Positions 43,072-52,920 of a stretch of DNA of 64,000 nucleotides are shown one piece after another. Position 1 is the stretch's first letter, and every line of letters starts with the position of its first letter. Under the pieces are notes generated by a model, which worked only from the letters and a program-made list of their open reading frames with translations, was not told the DNA's origin and did no database searches. The DNA comes from Diadophis punctatus similis (lineage: Eukaryota > Chordata > Lepidosauria > Squamata > Dipsadidae), in contig JALIGW010000010.1 in assembly GCA_023053685.1 (NCBI GenBank), forward strand, positions 8,346,596 to 8,410,595, written 5' to 3'. The position numbers and the translations under genes were made by a program.

Positions 43072-44451
43072 TAAGGTGACCAGATTTTTTTTTTTAAGCG
43101 GGACGGGGGGCGGGCCCGCCTGGGCGCCGCCATTTGAGTTTTGCCCTCTGCGCATGCACAGAATGCTGTGCATGCGCAGAGGGCAAAACAATGCAAATGT
43201 CAGCGTCCAGGTGGGGGGGGAGGTGGGAGGCCTTTCCTCGCCTCCCGCCTCCCCTTCGGAAGCCCGCAGTGGCTTGGGCTGGCAAGCGACGAAAGGGAGG
43301 CGGGAGGCGGGGAAAGGAGGCAGCCGGCAGCCCATGGCGGGCTCTGTCGTGAGCTCCAGGCATCCAAGCGCCACGGTCTCCCGGTCGCCCGCCTGGCCCC
43401 AGGGCAACGGCGGCAGCGAGGCGACGGGGGGAAGGAAGGGGAGGGGGACAAGGAAGGGCTGTTTGCGCCGCCGGAGGAGCCGCTCGTGAGCTCAAACTGC
43501 CGCTCAACCCCCTTTTTCTGAGACGACGGCAGCGGCGACGACTCCTCGTCCCTCACCCCTCCACCCGCATCCCAACAGCAGCGGCGCCTCCGAGGGCGGG
43601 GCTAGGGATGGAGCAGGGGAAGGAGAGGAGGAGCAGCCCCCCTTCCCCCTCCCCCCAGCAGGCAGCCGGCTCGCTGAAATTCCGCTTTGCTAGCTAGCAC
43701 TTACATCGCTCCCAGCCGGCGCGGCCACAAGACGTGAGAGCGATGTAGAGGGCGCCCTGCTGGGGGGATTATGGCGTGCGGTATCCCTGCCACTTGCCTG
43801 AAGTTGGTGGTCCTGGTAGGACGGGGAATCCTGATCCAGCTCTCCCGCTGTGGCCACCTGCCCTGGGCGGCCGTGCCCCCCCCTTCGCTGCTTTCCCTGG
43901 CTGCAGAATCGCCCTGTGCAAGCCGCCGCCGCCACCGCCTCTACGCCCACCTCCAGTGGAGCGCCTCTTCCTCCCCAGGCGCTTGGCGAACCTGCCTCTC
44001 TCCCCATTGCTGCCATCCCCGCGCCTCTCACCCCGCTCACCGGGCGTCTCTGCTCCGCTGTCACCTGCTGCTGCCTGGAGAGCCTTGGGCGCTCGGCGCC
44101 GTCTTCCGGCTTTTTTTCCGCGCGCGCTGCAGTCCCGCTCGCCGGGCAGAAAAGCGTCACCTTTCCTGGCCATTGGATGATTGCAATGCGTCACTTGCAA
44201 TCATCCAATGCACCACGTTTGGCGCATGCGCCACGGTTTGGTCACCATGGAGCCCGACATGCCTGCCTTAAAACTCCCCGAGTTTTAACTCCCCCCAATC
44301 TACGCCGCCCTTTCAGGCCGATTTTTGGAAAGAATGCCCTAGTCGTGCATTCTTTCCAAAAATCGGGACTTTTTAGAGGACGGGCGGGACGCGGGACAAA
44401 TCATTAAAAAGCGTGGCTGTCCCGCCAAAAGCGGGACGTCTGGTCACCTTA
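43072..44451 (-). mobile_element. CpG-rich hAT element, copy D (opposite orientation)
   Basis: Ends TAAGGTGACCAGA and TCTGGTCACCTTA; perfect 8-bp duplication CCCTAGTG (43064-43071 and 44452-44459). Relative to copies A-C it is inverted. It lacks the closed 134-bp mini-element at the outer end but has a different interior piece (43680-44330) ending in a hairpin around GGAAAGAATGCCC. An NRF1-like double palindrome is at 43147-43182. Confidence 0.95.
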
Positions 44452-44519
44452 CCCTAGTGCCCTTCCTCAAGTGAGGGTGATCTTGAACCAAAAAGCCAGT
44501 CGATTTTAGATTTTTTAGA

Positions 44520-45480
44520 TTTATTATTAGAGTTGGAAGGGACCTTGTAGGTCATCTAGTCCAACCCCCTGCTCAAGCAGGAGTTCCTACACCATTTGAG
44601 ACAGATGGCAGTCCAGTCTCTCCTTGAAGGTCGCAAGTGTTGGGGCTCTCACAACCTCCGCTGGCAAGCTGTTCCACTGGTTGATCGCTCTCACCGTCAG
44701 AAAGTTTCTCCTCACTTCCAGGTTGAATCTCTCCTTGGTCAGCTTCCATCCATTATTCCTTGCTTGGCTTTCTGGTGCCATAGAGAACAGCCTGACCCCC
44801 TCCTCTCTGTGGCATCCCCTCAAGTATTGGAACACTGCTATCATGTCATCCCTGGTCCTTCTCTTCGCCAGACTGGCCAAGCTCAGTTCCTGCAACCGCT
44901 CTTCGTATGTTTTATTTTCCAGACCCTTTATCATCCTGGTTGCTCTCTTCTGCACTTTCTCTAGGGTTTCAATGTCTTTTTTGTAGTGTGGTGACCAAAA
45001 CTGGATGCAGTACTCTAGGTGTGGTCTGACCAAGGCTTTATAGAATGGTACTAGTACCTCTCTGGTCCTTGATTGTATCCCTCTATTTATGCAGCTCAGG
45101 ACTGTGTTGGCCTTTTTGGCTGCTGCTGCACACTGCTGGCTCATATTTAGTTGGCTGTCTACCAGGACTCCGAGATCCCTCTTGCAATCGCTGCTATTGA
45201 GTGTGGTTTCACCCAGTTTGTATGTGTATTTTTGATTCTTCTTGCCTAGGTGCAGAATTTTACTTTTCTCTGTGTTAAATTTCATTTTATTGGTTTGGGC
45301 CCAGTGTTCGAGTCTGTCGAGGTCCCTCTGGATTTTGAGTCTGTCCTCTGGGGTGTTTGCTACTCCTGCCAGCTTGGTGCCATCTGCAAATTTGGTTAGT
45401 TCTCCTGCTATTCCCTCATCTAGGTCATTTATAAAGATATTGAAGAGTACTGGGCCTAGGACGGAACCTAGGACGGATGA
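44520..45480 (-). mobile_element. CR1 LINE, 5'-truncated
   Basis: Minus-strand CR1 covering the palm to the 3' end. It keeps the conserved 3' UTR (CAGGGGGTTGGACTAGATGA, complement at 44548-44575). The tail is a short TAGATTTATTATT-type run. Same family as the split copy at 11291-16048 but far better preserved. Confidence 0.92.
44587..45478 (-). CDS. CR1 reverse transcriptase, open C-terminal fragment
   Basis: An open frame of about 297 codons without stops. It begins in the QGSVL-like motif ([19 protein letters not shown]), then the catalytic box reads KFADGTKLAG, so the second catalytic aspartate of FADD is glycine here. Then DLGVLVDSQLNMSQQCAAAA, RPHLEYCIQFWSPHYKK, RDDMIAVFQYLRGCHREEG and INQWNSLPAEVV to the stop. 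An internal ATG lies at 45285. Enzymatically dead by the aspartate loss and truncation, but little decayed. Confidence 0.9.
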
Positions 45481-45989
45481 CTGACAGATTCAAGGATTTT
45501 GAAATATGAGAGTGATGTTCACTTGAATCCAGCTAGGATGATTGGATATTGGTGCTGAGAAGGGGTTAATTTGTTTATAGATGGGAAGAGAAAGTGGTAG
45601 AAGGTAAGAGAAGGAGTTTTGGTAGAAAGTAGAAGGTTAAGTTGATCTGCACAGAGTTGTGAATTGTATGCCTTAAATCAAGCTTTGAATTCCTTTGAAA
45701 TTTGAGGCAATAATTTAGCTGACTTGGAAGCCAGGATGGCAGCGGCAGAAGGAACTGAATGTTTAATGTTAGGTGAGAAGAAGGAGTTAGCAAAAGTGTG
45801 AAGTGGAGGAGGTAATGTCATTGGGGGACTAAGGTATGATGTGACTTGTTTGTAGAAGCTGATGGATGCTGTGGATTGTGACAAATATGTGAAAAATGTA
45901 TAGTATGTAAAACAGTAAACAAGTTCTACACATAAAGAAAAGGGAGGGCAACTTTAGTGTGAGACCATTTCAATGCATTTGAGTTGCTT
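45481..45989. other. ERV interior, not resolved
   Basis: No domain on either strand. Lies between the CR1 insertion and the integrase fragment, so probably decayed pol. Confidence 0.35.
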
Positions 45990-46262
45990 TTATTAAACTA
46001 CCTCAAGTGGGGAGACAAATATTTATAATGGGTCACTTGACTGGATGGATTGCGGCTTATCCAGCCATAAGAACCACTGCAGCAGTAGTCACCAAAATTA
46101 TATTGGAATAGATTATACCTAGATATGGAGTAGTAGAAGCTATAGACAACAATCAAGGGACTCATTTTACTGCAATAGTGCTTCAATCAATCATGGAGGC
46201 AGTGGGAATTCAGTGGGAATAAACATTCCCAAAAACTGATGTGCTCATTGTGGTATGAATGG
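45990..46262 (+). pseudogene. ERV integrase core fragment
   Basis: The frame at 46025-46210 shows LTGWIAAYPAIRTTAAVV, IIPRYGVVEAID and NQGTHFTAIVLQSIM, the retroviral integrase core around its two catalytic aspartates. The first aspartate position is altered (MGHLTGW), and in-frame stops occur at about 46108 and 46219. Pol of a gamma/epsilon-like retrovirus by general resemblance. The third catalytic residue is not readable. Confidence 0.75.
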
Positions 46263-46740
46263 GTTTTGTTTGTGATTTTTCTCATTGCAGGAGTAGCAAC
46301 TTTTTGGTCTTTCCGGCCTGAGTGGTGGCCTCTCTTATTCCATCTGAAGATCCCAAAGAAGCTGTGCAACTTTGCACTCTAAAGATTGTCTTGGTTCTGT
46401 GATTGTAACTGAATGTTGTTGTTATTCTTGTTGTGATTGTGAATGGATACACGCCCATGGGGAATAGTGGGACACTGTGATTGTGGAAATGTGCAAGGGA
46501 TTGCTCCCCAAATAAACTCTATATATTGGGGTATTGAATCAGATCTACCTGACTTGAACACAGTAGTCTTAGGAGATAGTGATATCATAATCCCTGAAGA
46601 TATAGAATGGAATCATTTAGTGCAAAGGTTCAATATTTCGGAATAATTTTCTTATGCATAGAACTAACAAGAGGAGAATATAATGCAATGAGAAGTGTGA
46701 AAAATCATATATTACAAGCAAGGGTGTTTTCTTCGCTTAC
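46263..46740 (+). other. ERV downstream region, possible env start
   Basis: A 67-codon open frame (46443-46646) has no recognised motif. By position it follows integrase and could be env. It ends where the L1 3' UTR begins, and no 3' LTR is seen. Confidence 0.35.
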
Positions 46741-47363
46741 TGTCACCTTTCTTTTTTATAAATACTTTATAAGTTTTCAATTCTTTTTTTAAAATAACAA
46801 TTATAATATTTCTTTGAGCATTTCTACATTGTCATACTGTATATACATTCAGCCTTTGTTGAGATATCAATACATTACATTTTGTCATATTTCATTCATC
46901 TTATTTACATTTACATTTATATTTACATATTTACAGTATTCTATGCTTCTTTAACTTTCCCTTTTTTTCTTTCTATATTCTATCCAATGATACCATTTTT
47001 CCCATGTATTATAATAATTTGAGTCTTTTTGCCCCGTAATTCTATTGTTAATCTATCCATTTCAGTGCAGTTATAGATTTTTGTGATTATTATATTTTCT
47101 ACAGGTGTTTCTGTTTTTTTCCAAAACTGTGCATATGCTATTCTGGCTGCAGTGATTATATGAAAAACCAAGTATTTGACACACTTATTATAGTTTTTAT
47201 TTTAAATTCCCAAGAGGAAGAGCTCCGGTGTAAATTCTATTGCTACTTTAGTTATTTCCTGAAGCCATATATGTATTTTGGACCAATATTTCCTTGCTTC
47301 GGGACATAACCACCACATATGAAAGAAGGTGCCTTGTATTTTTTTACATTTCCAACAAATTGG

Positions 47364-47619
47364 GTTTATTATTTATTTATTATTAGTGAGACTTATATAC
47401 CGCCTCATAGTGCAAGCACTCTCTAAGCGGTTTACACCAGTAAGTAATGTATATTTACATTGCCCCCAACAATCTGGGTCCTCATTTTACCTACCTCGGA
47501 AGGATGGAAGGCTGAGTCAACCTTGAGCTGGTGAGATTTGAACAGCTGAACTGCTGATCACAGTCAGCTAAAGTAGCCTGCAGTACTGCACTCTAACTGC
47601 TGCGCCACCTCGGCTCTTT
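47364..47619 (-). mobile_element. Sauria-type tRNA-derived SINE, near full length
   Basis: On the minus strand: AGCCGAGGTGGCGCAGCAGT (A-box region), CAGCTGTTCAAATCTCACC (B-box), GGTTGACTCAGCCTTCCATC, GAGGTAGGTAAAATGAGGAC, ACCGCTTAGAGAGTGCTTGC and an (AATA)n tail. The tRNA-like head is complete here, unlike the copy at 40281. Confidence 0.88.
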
Positions 47620-47830
47620 GACGGTTCAAATTTGGATAAATGTTTGCTAATCTATTTGGAGTCAGGTGCCATCGATATACCATTTTATAATAATTTTCTT
47701 TGAATGACACTGATTTTGTTAACTTAATATTCCTATTCCATACTTGTTCCCAGTCGGCCAAGTGGATATTATGTCCTATATTTTATGCCCATGCTATCAT
47801 GTGTCCTTTGACTATATCTTCCATTCTTTC

Positions 47831-48550
47831 CTATTCTAATAAATAGTTATAAAATTTGGAGATGATCTTATTTTCTGGACCTGTCAACAATTTATCTAGT
47901 GCTTTCTCTTCTGTTTCAATTCCATTTTCTTCCAAATCTTTTTTATAGCGAGCCTGGATTTGTGCATATGGCCACCAATCAATATTTATATTTTGTTTAC
48001 GCAATTCCTCTCTACTTTTTAGTTTTCCAGCCCCATCCAGGATATCTTTATATTTGACCATTTTACTAATATCTATTGTATTTGTGGATGTAGTTGCTTC
48101 CATTGTGGATAGCCAATTCGGAATGTTTATATAATGTTTTTTCTTTATTTCTCGCCAAATTGTAATTAATGCGTCTCTGATAATATGTCTGTTAAAGTAT
48201 TTAGGGATTTTATCTCTATTCCATAAAAATGAATGCCACCCGGAAAGTAAATCGTGACCCTCTAAAGCCAATATACGCCTATTATTTAGGTTAACCCAGT
48301 GCCTTATCCATGTAAGTGATGCTGCCATATAATATAGTTTCCAGTCAGGGAGTCCTAAGCCACCTCTACTTCTACTATCTTGTAGATCTATTCTTTTGAT
48401 TCTTGGTTTTTTGTTTTGCCAAATAAATTTTGCCATTGTCTTATTCAAATCTGTAAAAAAAATTCTGTCAAATTTAACTGGCACCGTTTGAAATAAATAT
48501 AATATTTTAGGCAATTTATTCATTTTTATAATGGCTATATGACCTAGCAT
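47831..48550 (-). CDS. L1 ORF2 C-terminal fragment (copy 1)
   Basis: An open frame of 239 codons: KMNKLPKILYLFQTVPVKF, TMAKFIWQNKKPRIKR, SRGGLGLPDWKLYYMAASLT and INIDWWPYAQIQARYKKDL. This is the post-RT thumb and C-terminal region of L1 ORF2. Joined across the 48677-57424 insertion, the frame continues from the fragment at 57321-57674. Further 3' the frame is broken near 47830 and by a SINE. Confidence 0.88.
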   Translation of the reverse strand: MLGHIAIIKMNKLPKILYLFQTVPVKFDRIFFTDLNKTMAKFIWQNKKPRIKRIDLQDSRSRGGLGLPDWKLYYMAASLTWIRHWVNLNNRRILALEGHDLLSGWHSFLWNRDKIPKYFNRHIIRDALITIWREIKKKHYINIPNWLSTMEATTSTNTIDISKMVKYKDILDGAGKLKSREELRKQNINIDWWPYAQIQARYKKDLEENGIETEEKALDKLLTGPENKIISKFYNYLLE

Positions 48551-48591
48551 TGCTACTTGCAGGTTTTCCCACTTTTTGAAATCTAATTTTA

Positions 48592-48676
48592 TTTGTTGTA
48601 CTAATTCCTTGTAATTATTATCTTTTATCGATGAGCATCTGTTTGTTAATTTAATACCTAAGTATTTAATTTTCTT
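48592..48676. repeat. 85-bp target-site duplication, left copy
   Basis: From TTTGTTGTACTAATTCC to TTTAATTTTCTT. Identical over 85 bases to 57425-57509, and both lie at the edges of L1-like copy 2 in the ORF2 of copy 1. Confidence 0.93.
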
Positions 48677-48964
48677 TTTTTTTATTCAAAAAGTTTTATA
48701 AGTACAAAGTACAAACATTTTTCATTTTTCTCCCCCCCTACCCACCCCCTTCCCTTCCCCCCTCCCCCCCGGACTTCCCAGAGAAAGTACAGGGCATAAT
48801 ATTCAATAAAATAAATTTAAATTAAATTAAAGCAAGTTCTTAATTTCCCCCCTTTTTAAAAAAAATCTTTAACTCCAAATTTTTTTAGAACTATTCAAAA
48901 CATAATCAGAAGAAGGATAAAAATAATAAAAAATAAAAAAATAAGAAATTAGAAAGAAAGATTA
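48677..48964 (-). mobile_element. 3' UTR of L1-like copy 2 with G-rich tract
   Basis: Poly-T (the complement of the A tail), then a C-rich run at 48731-48770 that on the element's sense strand is a run of several G-blocks of three or more, able to form a G-quadruplex. G-rich 3' UTR tracts are a known L1 feature. Confidence 0.75.
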
Positions 48965-49245
48965 ATATATAAATCCCAGTAAGGGGTATGGCTATATGAC
49001 GAGAGCAAAATAAGCTCGAAATAGATCTATAATAGTCTCCCTTTATTTTCATTTATCAGCAAAAAATCCTACACATATAGATTAGTGTGTCGGCTATATT
49101 AAAAACAGCCTGGATGGTCCCAGTGACGGGGCTGAAAGGCAAAAAGGAAGCTGTGATGCTTTCCCTCCCATATTTGGGTACACCAGGATAACACGACAGA
49201 AAAACATATATAACCCTTTCCTGGTGAAAGAGCTGATTGGGAACA

Positions 49246-49317
49246 GAGCCTATGGCCAAATGGTTAAGTTGCTGCACTGCAAGGCAGCCGGCCCGTGTTC
49301 AAATCCCAGTCAGGGGT
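49246..49317 (+). ncRNA. tRNA-like module of array unit 1
   Basis: TGGCCAAATGGTTAAGTTGC is an A-box-like D-arm; GCTGC ... GCAGC pair as an anticodon stem around ACTGCAAG (a GCA, cysteine-type triplet); GTGTTCAAATCCCAG is a B-box/T-arm with one change from the other units. No convincing acceptor stem, so a functional tRNA is unlikely. Confidence 0.6.
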
Positions 49318-49575
49318 ATGGCTATCTGACGAGAGCAAAATAAGCTCGAAATAGATCTATAATAGTCTCCCTTTATTTTCATTGATCAGCAAAAAATCCT
49401 ACACATATAGATTAGTGTGTCGGCTATATTAAAAACAGCCTGGATGGTCCCAGTGACGGGGCTGAAAGGCAAAAAGGAAGGTGTGATGCTTTCCCTCCCA
49501 TATTTGGGTACACCAGGATAACACGACAGAAAAACATATATAACCCTTTCCTGGTGAAAGAGCTGATTGGGAACA

Positions 49576-49647
49576 GAGCCTATGGTCTAATGGTTAAGTT
49601 GCTGCACTGCAAGGCAGCCGGCCTGGGTTCAAATCCCAGTCAGGGGT
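49576..49647 (+). ncRNA. tRNA-like module of array unit 2
   Basis: A-box TGGTCTAATGGTTAAG and B-box GGGTTCAAATCCCAG, with the same anticodon-like stem-loop. Confidence 0.6.
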
Positions 49648-49905
49648 ATGGCTATCTGACGAGAGCAAAATAAGCTCGAAATAGATCTATAATAGTCTCC
49701 CTTTATTTTCATTTATCAGCAAAAAATCCTACACATATAGATTAGTGTGTCGGCTATATTAAAAACAGCCTGGATGGTCCCAGTGACGGGGCTGAAAGGC
49801 AAAAAGGAAGCTGTGATGCTTTCCCTCCCATATTTGGGTACACCAGGATAACACGACAGAAAAACATATATAACCCTTTCCTGGTGAAAGAGCTGATTGG
49901 GAACA

Positions 49906-49977
49906 GAGCCTATGGCCTAATGGTTAAGTTGCTGCACTGCAAGGCAGCCGGCCCGGGTTCAAATCCCAGTCAGGGGT
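49906..49977 (+). ncRNA. tRNA-like module of array unit 3
   Basis: A-box TGGCCTAATGGTTAAG and B-box GGGTTCAAATCCCAG. Confidence 0.6.
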
Positions 49978-50235
49978 ATGGCTATCTGACGAGAGCAAAA
50001 TAAGCTCGAAATAGATCTATAATAGTCTCCCTTTATTTTCATTTATCAGCAAAAAATCCTACACATATAGATTAGTGTGTCGGCTATATTAAAAACAGCC
50101 TGGATGGTCCCAGTGATGGGGCTGAAAGGCAAAAAGGAAGCTGTGATGCTTTCCCTCCCATATTTGGGTACACCAGGATAACACGACAAAAAAACATATA
50201 TAACCCTTTCCTGGTGAAAGAGCTGATTGGGAACA

Positions 50236-50307
50236 GAGCCTATGGCCTAATGGTTAAGTTGCTGCACTGCAAGGCAGCCGGCCCGGGTTCAAATCCCAGT
50301 CAGGGGT
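50236..50307 (+). ncRNA. tRNA-like module of array unit 4
   Basis: Same A-box and B-box as unit 3. Confidence 0.6.
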
Positions 50308-50565
50308 ATGGCTATCTGACGAGAGCAAAATAAGCTCGAAATAGATCTATAATAGTCTCCCTTTATTTTCATTTATCAGCAAAAAATCCTACACATATAG
50401 ATTAGTGTGTCGGCTATATTAAAAACAGCCTGGATGGTCCCAGTGACGGGGCTGAAAGGCAAAAAGGAAGCTGTGATGCTTTCCCTCCCATATTTGGGTA
50501 CACCAGGATAACACGACAGAAAAACATATATAACCCTTTCCTGGTGAAAGAGCTGATTGGGAACA

Positions 50566-50637
50566 GAGCCTATGGCCTAATGGTTAAGTTGCTGCACTGC
50601 AAGGCAGCCGGCCCGGGTTCAAATCCCAGTCAGGGGT
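50566..50637 (+). ncRNA. tRNA-like module of array unit 5
   Basis: Same A-box and B-box as unit 3. Confidence 0.6.
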
Positions 50638-50891
50638 ATGGCTATCTGAGGAGAGCAAAATAAGCTCGAAATAGATCTATAATAGTCTCCCTTTATTTTC
50701 ATTTATCAGCAAAAAATCCTACACATATAGATTAGTGTGTCGGCTATATTAAAAACAGCCTGGATGGTCCCAGTGATGGGGCTGAAAGGCAAAAAGGAAG
50801 CTGTGATGCTTTCCCTCCCATATTTGGGTACACCAGGATAACACGACAGAAAAACATATATAACCCTTTCCTGGTGAAAAAATTGGGAACA

Positions 50892-50966
50892 GAGCCTATG
50901 GCCTAATGGTTAAGTTGCTGCACTGCAAGGCAGCCGGGGCCCGGGTTCAAATCCCAGTCAGGGGTA
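50892..50966 (+). ncRNA. tRNA-like module of array unit 6
   Basis: Same A-box and B-box; a short GGC insertion before the B-box (CAGCCGGGGCCCGGG) and a small deletion just upstream (GAAAAAATTGGG) set this unit apart. Confidence 0.6.
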
Positions 50967-51046
50967 TGGCTATCTGACGAGAGCAAAATAAGCTCGAAAT
51001 AGATCTATAATAGTCTCCCTTTATTTTCATTTATCAGCAAAAAATC

Positions 51047-51050
51047 CTAC

Positions 51051-51097
<47 letters not shown>

Positions 51098-51112
51098 TAT
51101 ATGTATATATAT
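51047..51112. repeat. (AT)n with ACATAT/ATGTAT, palindromic
   Basis: Sixty-six bases of alternating A/T with interspersed TGTA/TACA, closing the 330-bp array and preceding the L2. Confidence 0.95.
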
Positions 51113-51450
51113 GGCAACAGTCTTCTAGGCGAGGGAATGGGCCTGGCTTCCAAGCGATCCCCCTTAGTGCTAAACGGGACTCAGTCCCCCCACTATCATC
51201 ACGGGGGCAGCTGTTGGACATTGTTATTGCTGCAGCAGAGGCAATAGATCTTGGATACACAGAAAGCAAAAAGACTGAGATTAAGGCAATATTAAGAACT
51301 AAGCTATATCGGGTTTGGAGGTTGCCTGCATCTGCCTCCTATTGTTTCTATTGATTTTAACCCCCGGAAGTATTGTGATTTTTATTAATGGTCTGGGTTA
51401 TGAATGTGTTATGATTGGTTGATAGAGACTGGGTGGCTGTTAGTGGCTGA

Positions 51451-52920
51451 ATGAGTGAGCTGGGGATTGGGTCTCTACCCCCCTCTGCTGAGTGTGTAAA
51501 CAGAAGCGGAGGGGGGTTCCAGTCCTCCCCCAGGCTCAGTATGACTGGGATGCATGGCCTGCTGGGAGAGAGGGGGACCAGTGGGGGAGAGGAGGGGATC
51601 TCTGGTGTGAGGGGGGACGGGAGTATTAAGGTCATAACAGGGAGAGGTAGGTATGGCGGGAGCAGGGGGGTAGGCCGCTCTCGGGGAACGAGAATTCGCT
51701 ATCTTCAAGCGATTCCTTGTTCTGGCCCCTCTGGTTTGGTTCCATCTAGCTCAGCCCGAGTACCTGGTAACCAGGGATGTCAGGGCCCTGGGCTCAAGCT
51801 GCTGCTGTTGAATGCCAGGTCGATTACTAACAAGGCCCCCCTTGTACGGGATTTAATCCTGGAAGAGGGGGCGGACCTGGCATGTATTACTGAGACCTGG
51901 CTAGGCCAGGAGGGGGAGGTTCCCCTCTCCGAGATGTGCCCGGACGGGTTCTCAGTTCAGCATCAGCCGCGACCCCAGGGAAGGGGTGGAGGAGTGGCAA
52001 TTATAGCTCGCCAGAACGTAAATCCTCGAAGGAGCCCTGCCCCGGAGATTGTTGGGTGTGAGACGCTCCTTCTGAAGCTGGACTTAGGGGTTCAGGTGGG
52101 CCTTCTGCTAACGTACTTGCCTCCTAGCTGCGTTGCAAAGGCCCTGCCTGTTCTGCTCGAGGCGGTAGCAGGGCTGGCGATTGAGTTCCCCAGGTTGATG
52201 GTGCTGGGGGACTTCAACCTGCCATCGCCCGGTGAAACCTCAGAGGCAGTCCAGGAGTTCATGGCTTCCATGACAACCATGGACCTGACCCAAGTAGTTC
52301 AGGGTCCAACTCATGAGGGAGGTCACACGCTTGACCTTGTGTTTCTCTCGGGGCAGTGGAGAGATGATCTGAGGCTGAGGGGTTTAGTCACAGTACCCTT
52401 GTCGTGGTCAGATCATTTCCTTCTGAGGTTGGATTTCATGGCGCCACTCCTCCACCGCAAGGAGGCGGGACCGATTAAGTGGTTCCGCCCCAGGCGCCTA
52501 ATGGAATCCGAAGGATTTCAGAGGGAACTTGGGGAAATACCGGATTCCCTGGTACACGATTCATCTGAGGCTCTAGTGACTGCCTGGAATCAGGCGGCAA
52601 CAGGGGCTTTAGATCGGATTGCGCCTTTGCGGCCTCTCCGTGGCAGCGGATCCCGGAGGGCTCCTTGGTTTACTGAGGAGCTCCGGGAGATGAAGCGCCT
52701 AAAGAGACGCCTAGAGCGACGATGGAGAGCCAGTAAAGCTGAGTCTGACCGGACACTTTTAAGAACTTGCATTAAGTCTTACTTAGTGGCGATACAGGCG
52801 GCAAAATGTGCGCATTTTTCCGCCCTTATTGCGTCCGCCGACTCCCGCCCAGCCGCCCTGTTTAGGGTGACGCGCTCCCTCCTCGCAAGGGGGGGGGGGC
52901 GAAGAACCCTTGCAGGGTAG
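51451..52920 (+). CDS. L2 N-terminal region and endonuclease frame
   Basis: 489 codons from ATG. Residues 1-110 are glycine-rich and unclassified. From about 113 comes the apurinic-type endonuclease: [31 protein letters not shown] (catalytic glutamate), [21 protein letters not shown] (aspartate/asparagine) and [11 protein letters not shown] (catalytic SDH). A basic linker follows. It ends TLAG-stop just after an 11-G run, overlapping the next frame by 11 bases. The enzyme would nick chromosomal DNA to prime reverse transcription. Confidence 0.92.
   Translation: MSELGIGSLPPSAECVNRSGGGFQSSPRLSMTGMHGLLGERGTSGGEEGISGVRGDGSIKVITGRGRYGGSRGVGRSRGTRIRYLQAIPCSGPSGLVPSSSARVPGNQGCQGPGLKLLLLNARSITNKAPLVRDLILEEGADLACITETWLGQEGEVPLSEMCPDGFSVQHQPRPQGRGGGVAIIARQNVNPRRSPAPEIVGCETLLLKLDLGVQVGLLLTYLPPSCVAKALPVLLEAVAGLAIEFPRLMVLGDFNLPSPGETSEAVQEFMASMTTMDLTQVVQGPTHEGGHTLDLVFLSGQWRDDLRLRGLVTVPLSWSDHFLLRLDFMAPLLHRKEAGPIKWFRPRRLMESEGFQRELGEIPDSLVHDSSEALVTAWNQAATGALDRIAPLRPLRGSGSRRAPWFTEELREMKRLKRRLERRWRASKAESDRTLLRTCIKSYLVAIQAAKCAHFSALIASADSRPAALFRVTRSLLARGGGRRTLAG

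Larger units (their letters stand above)
46741..48676 (-). mobile_element. L1 copy 1, 3' part
   Basis: The 3' UTR and C-terminal end of ORF2 of a minus-strand L1 that continues at 57425-64000. A SINE interrupts it at 47364-47619. The break at 48676 is the edge of an 85-bp target duplication. Confidence 0.85.
48965..51046 (+). repeat. 330-bp tandem array, six units plus a partial, with tRNA-like modules
   Basis: GCTATCTGACGAGAGC (or a one-base variant) recurs at 48991, 49321, 49651, 49981, 50311, 50641 and 50969: exact 330-bp steps, the last 328. Units differ at only a few positions each (for example GTGACGGG/GTGATGGG, GGCCTAAT/GGTCTAAT). Each unit holds a tRNA-like segment with A-box and B-box, a shared non-tRNA body and a T-rich stretch (CTCCCTTTATTTTC). 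Confidence 0.97.

Noticed and set aside
49246..50966. Cluster of genuine tRNA-Cys genes
   Set aside because: A/B boxes and a GCA-bearing stem-loop exist, but no 7-bp acceptor stem pairs and the loop is 8 bases; better seen as SINE-type modules.
48965..51046. CRISPR-like array
   Set aside because: Regular spacing, but units are 330-bp near-identical repeats without unique spacers, in a eukaryotic repeat context.
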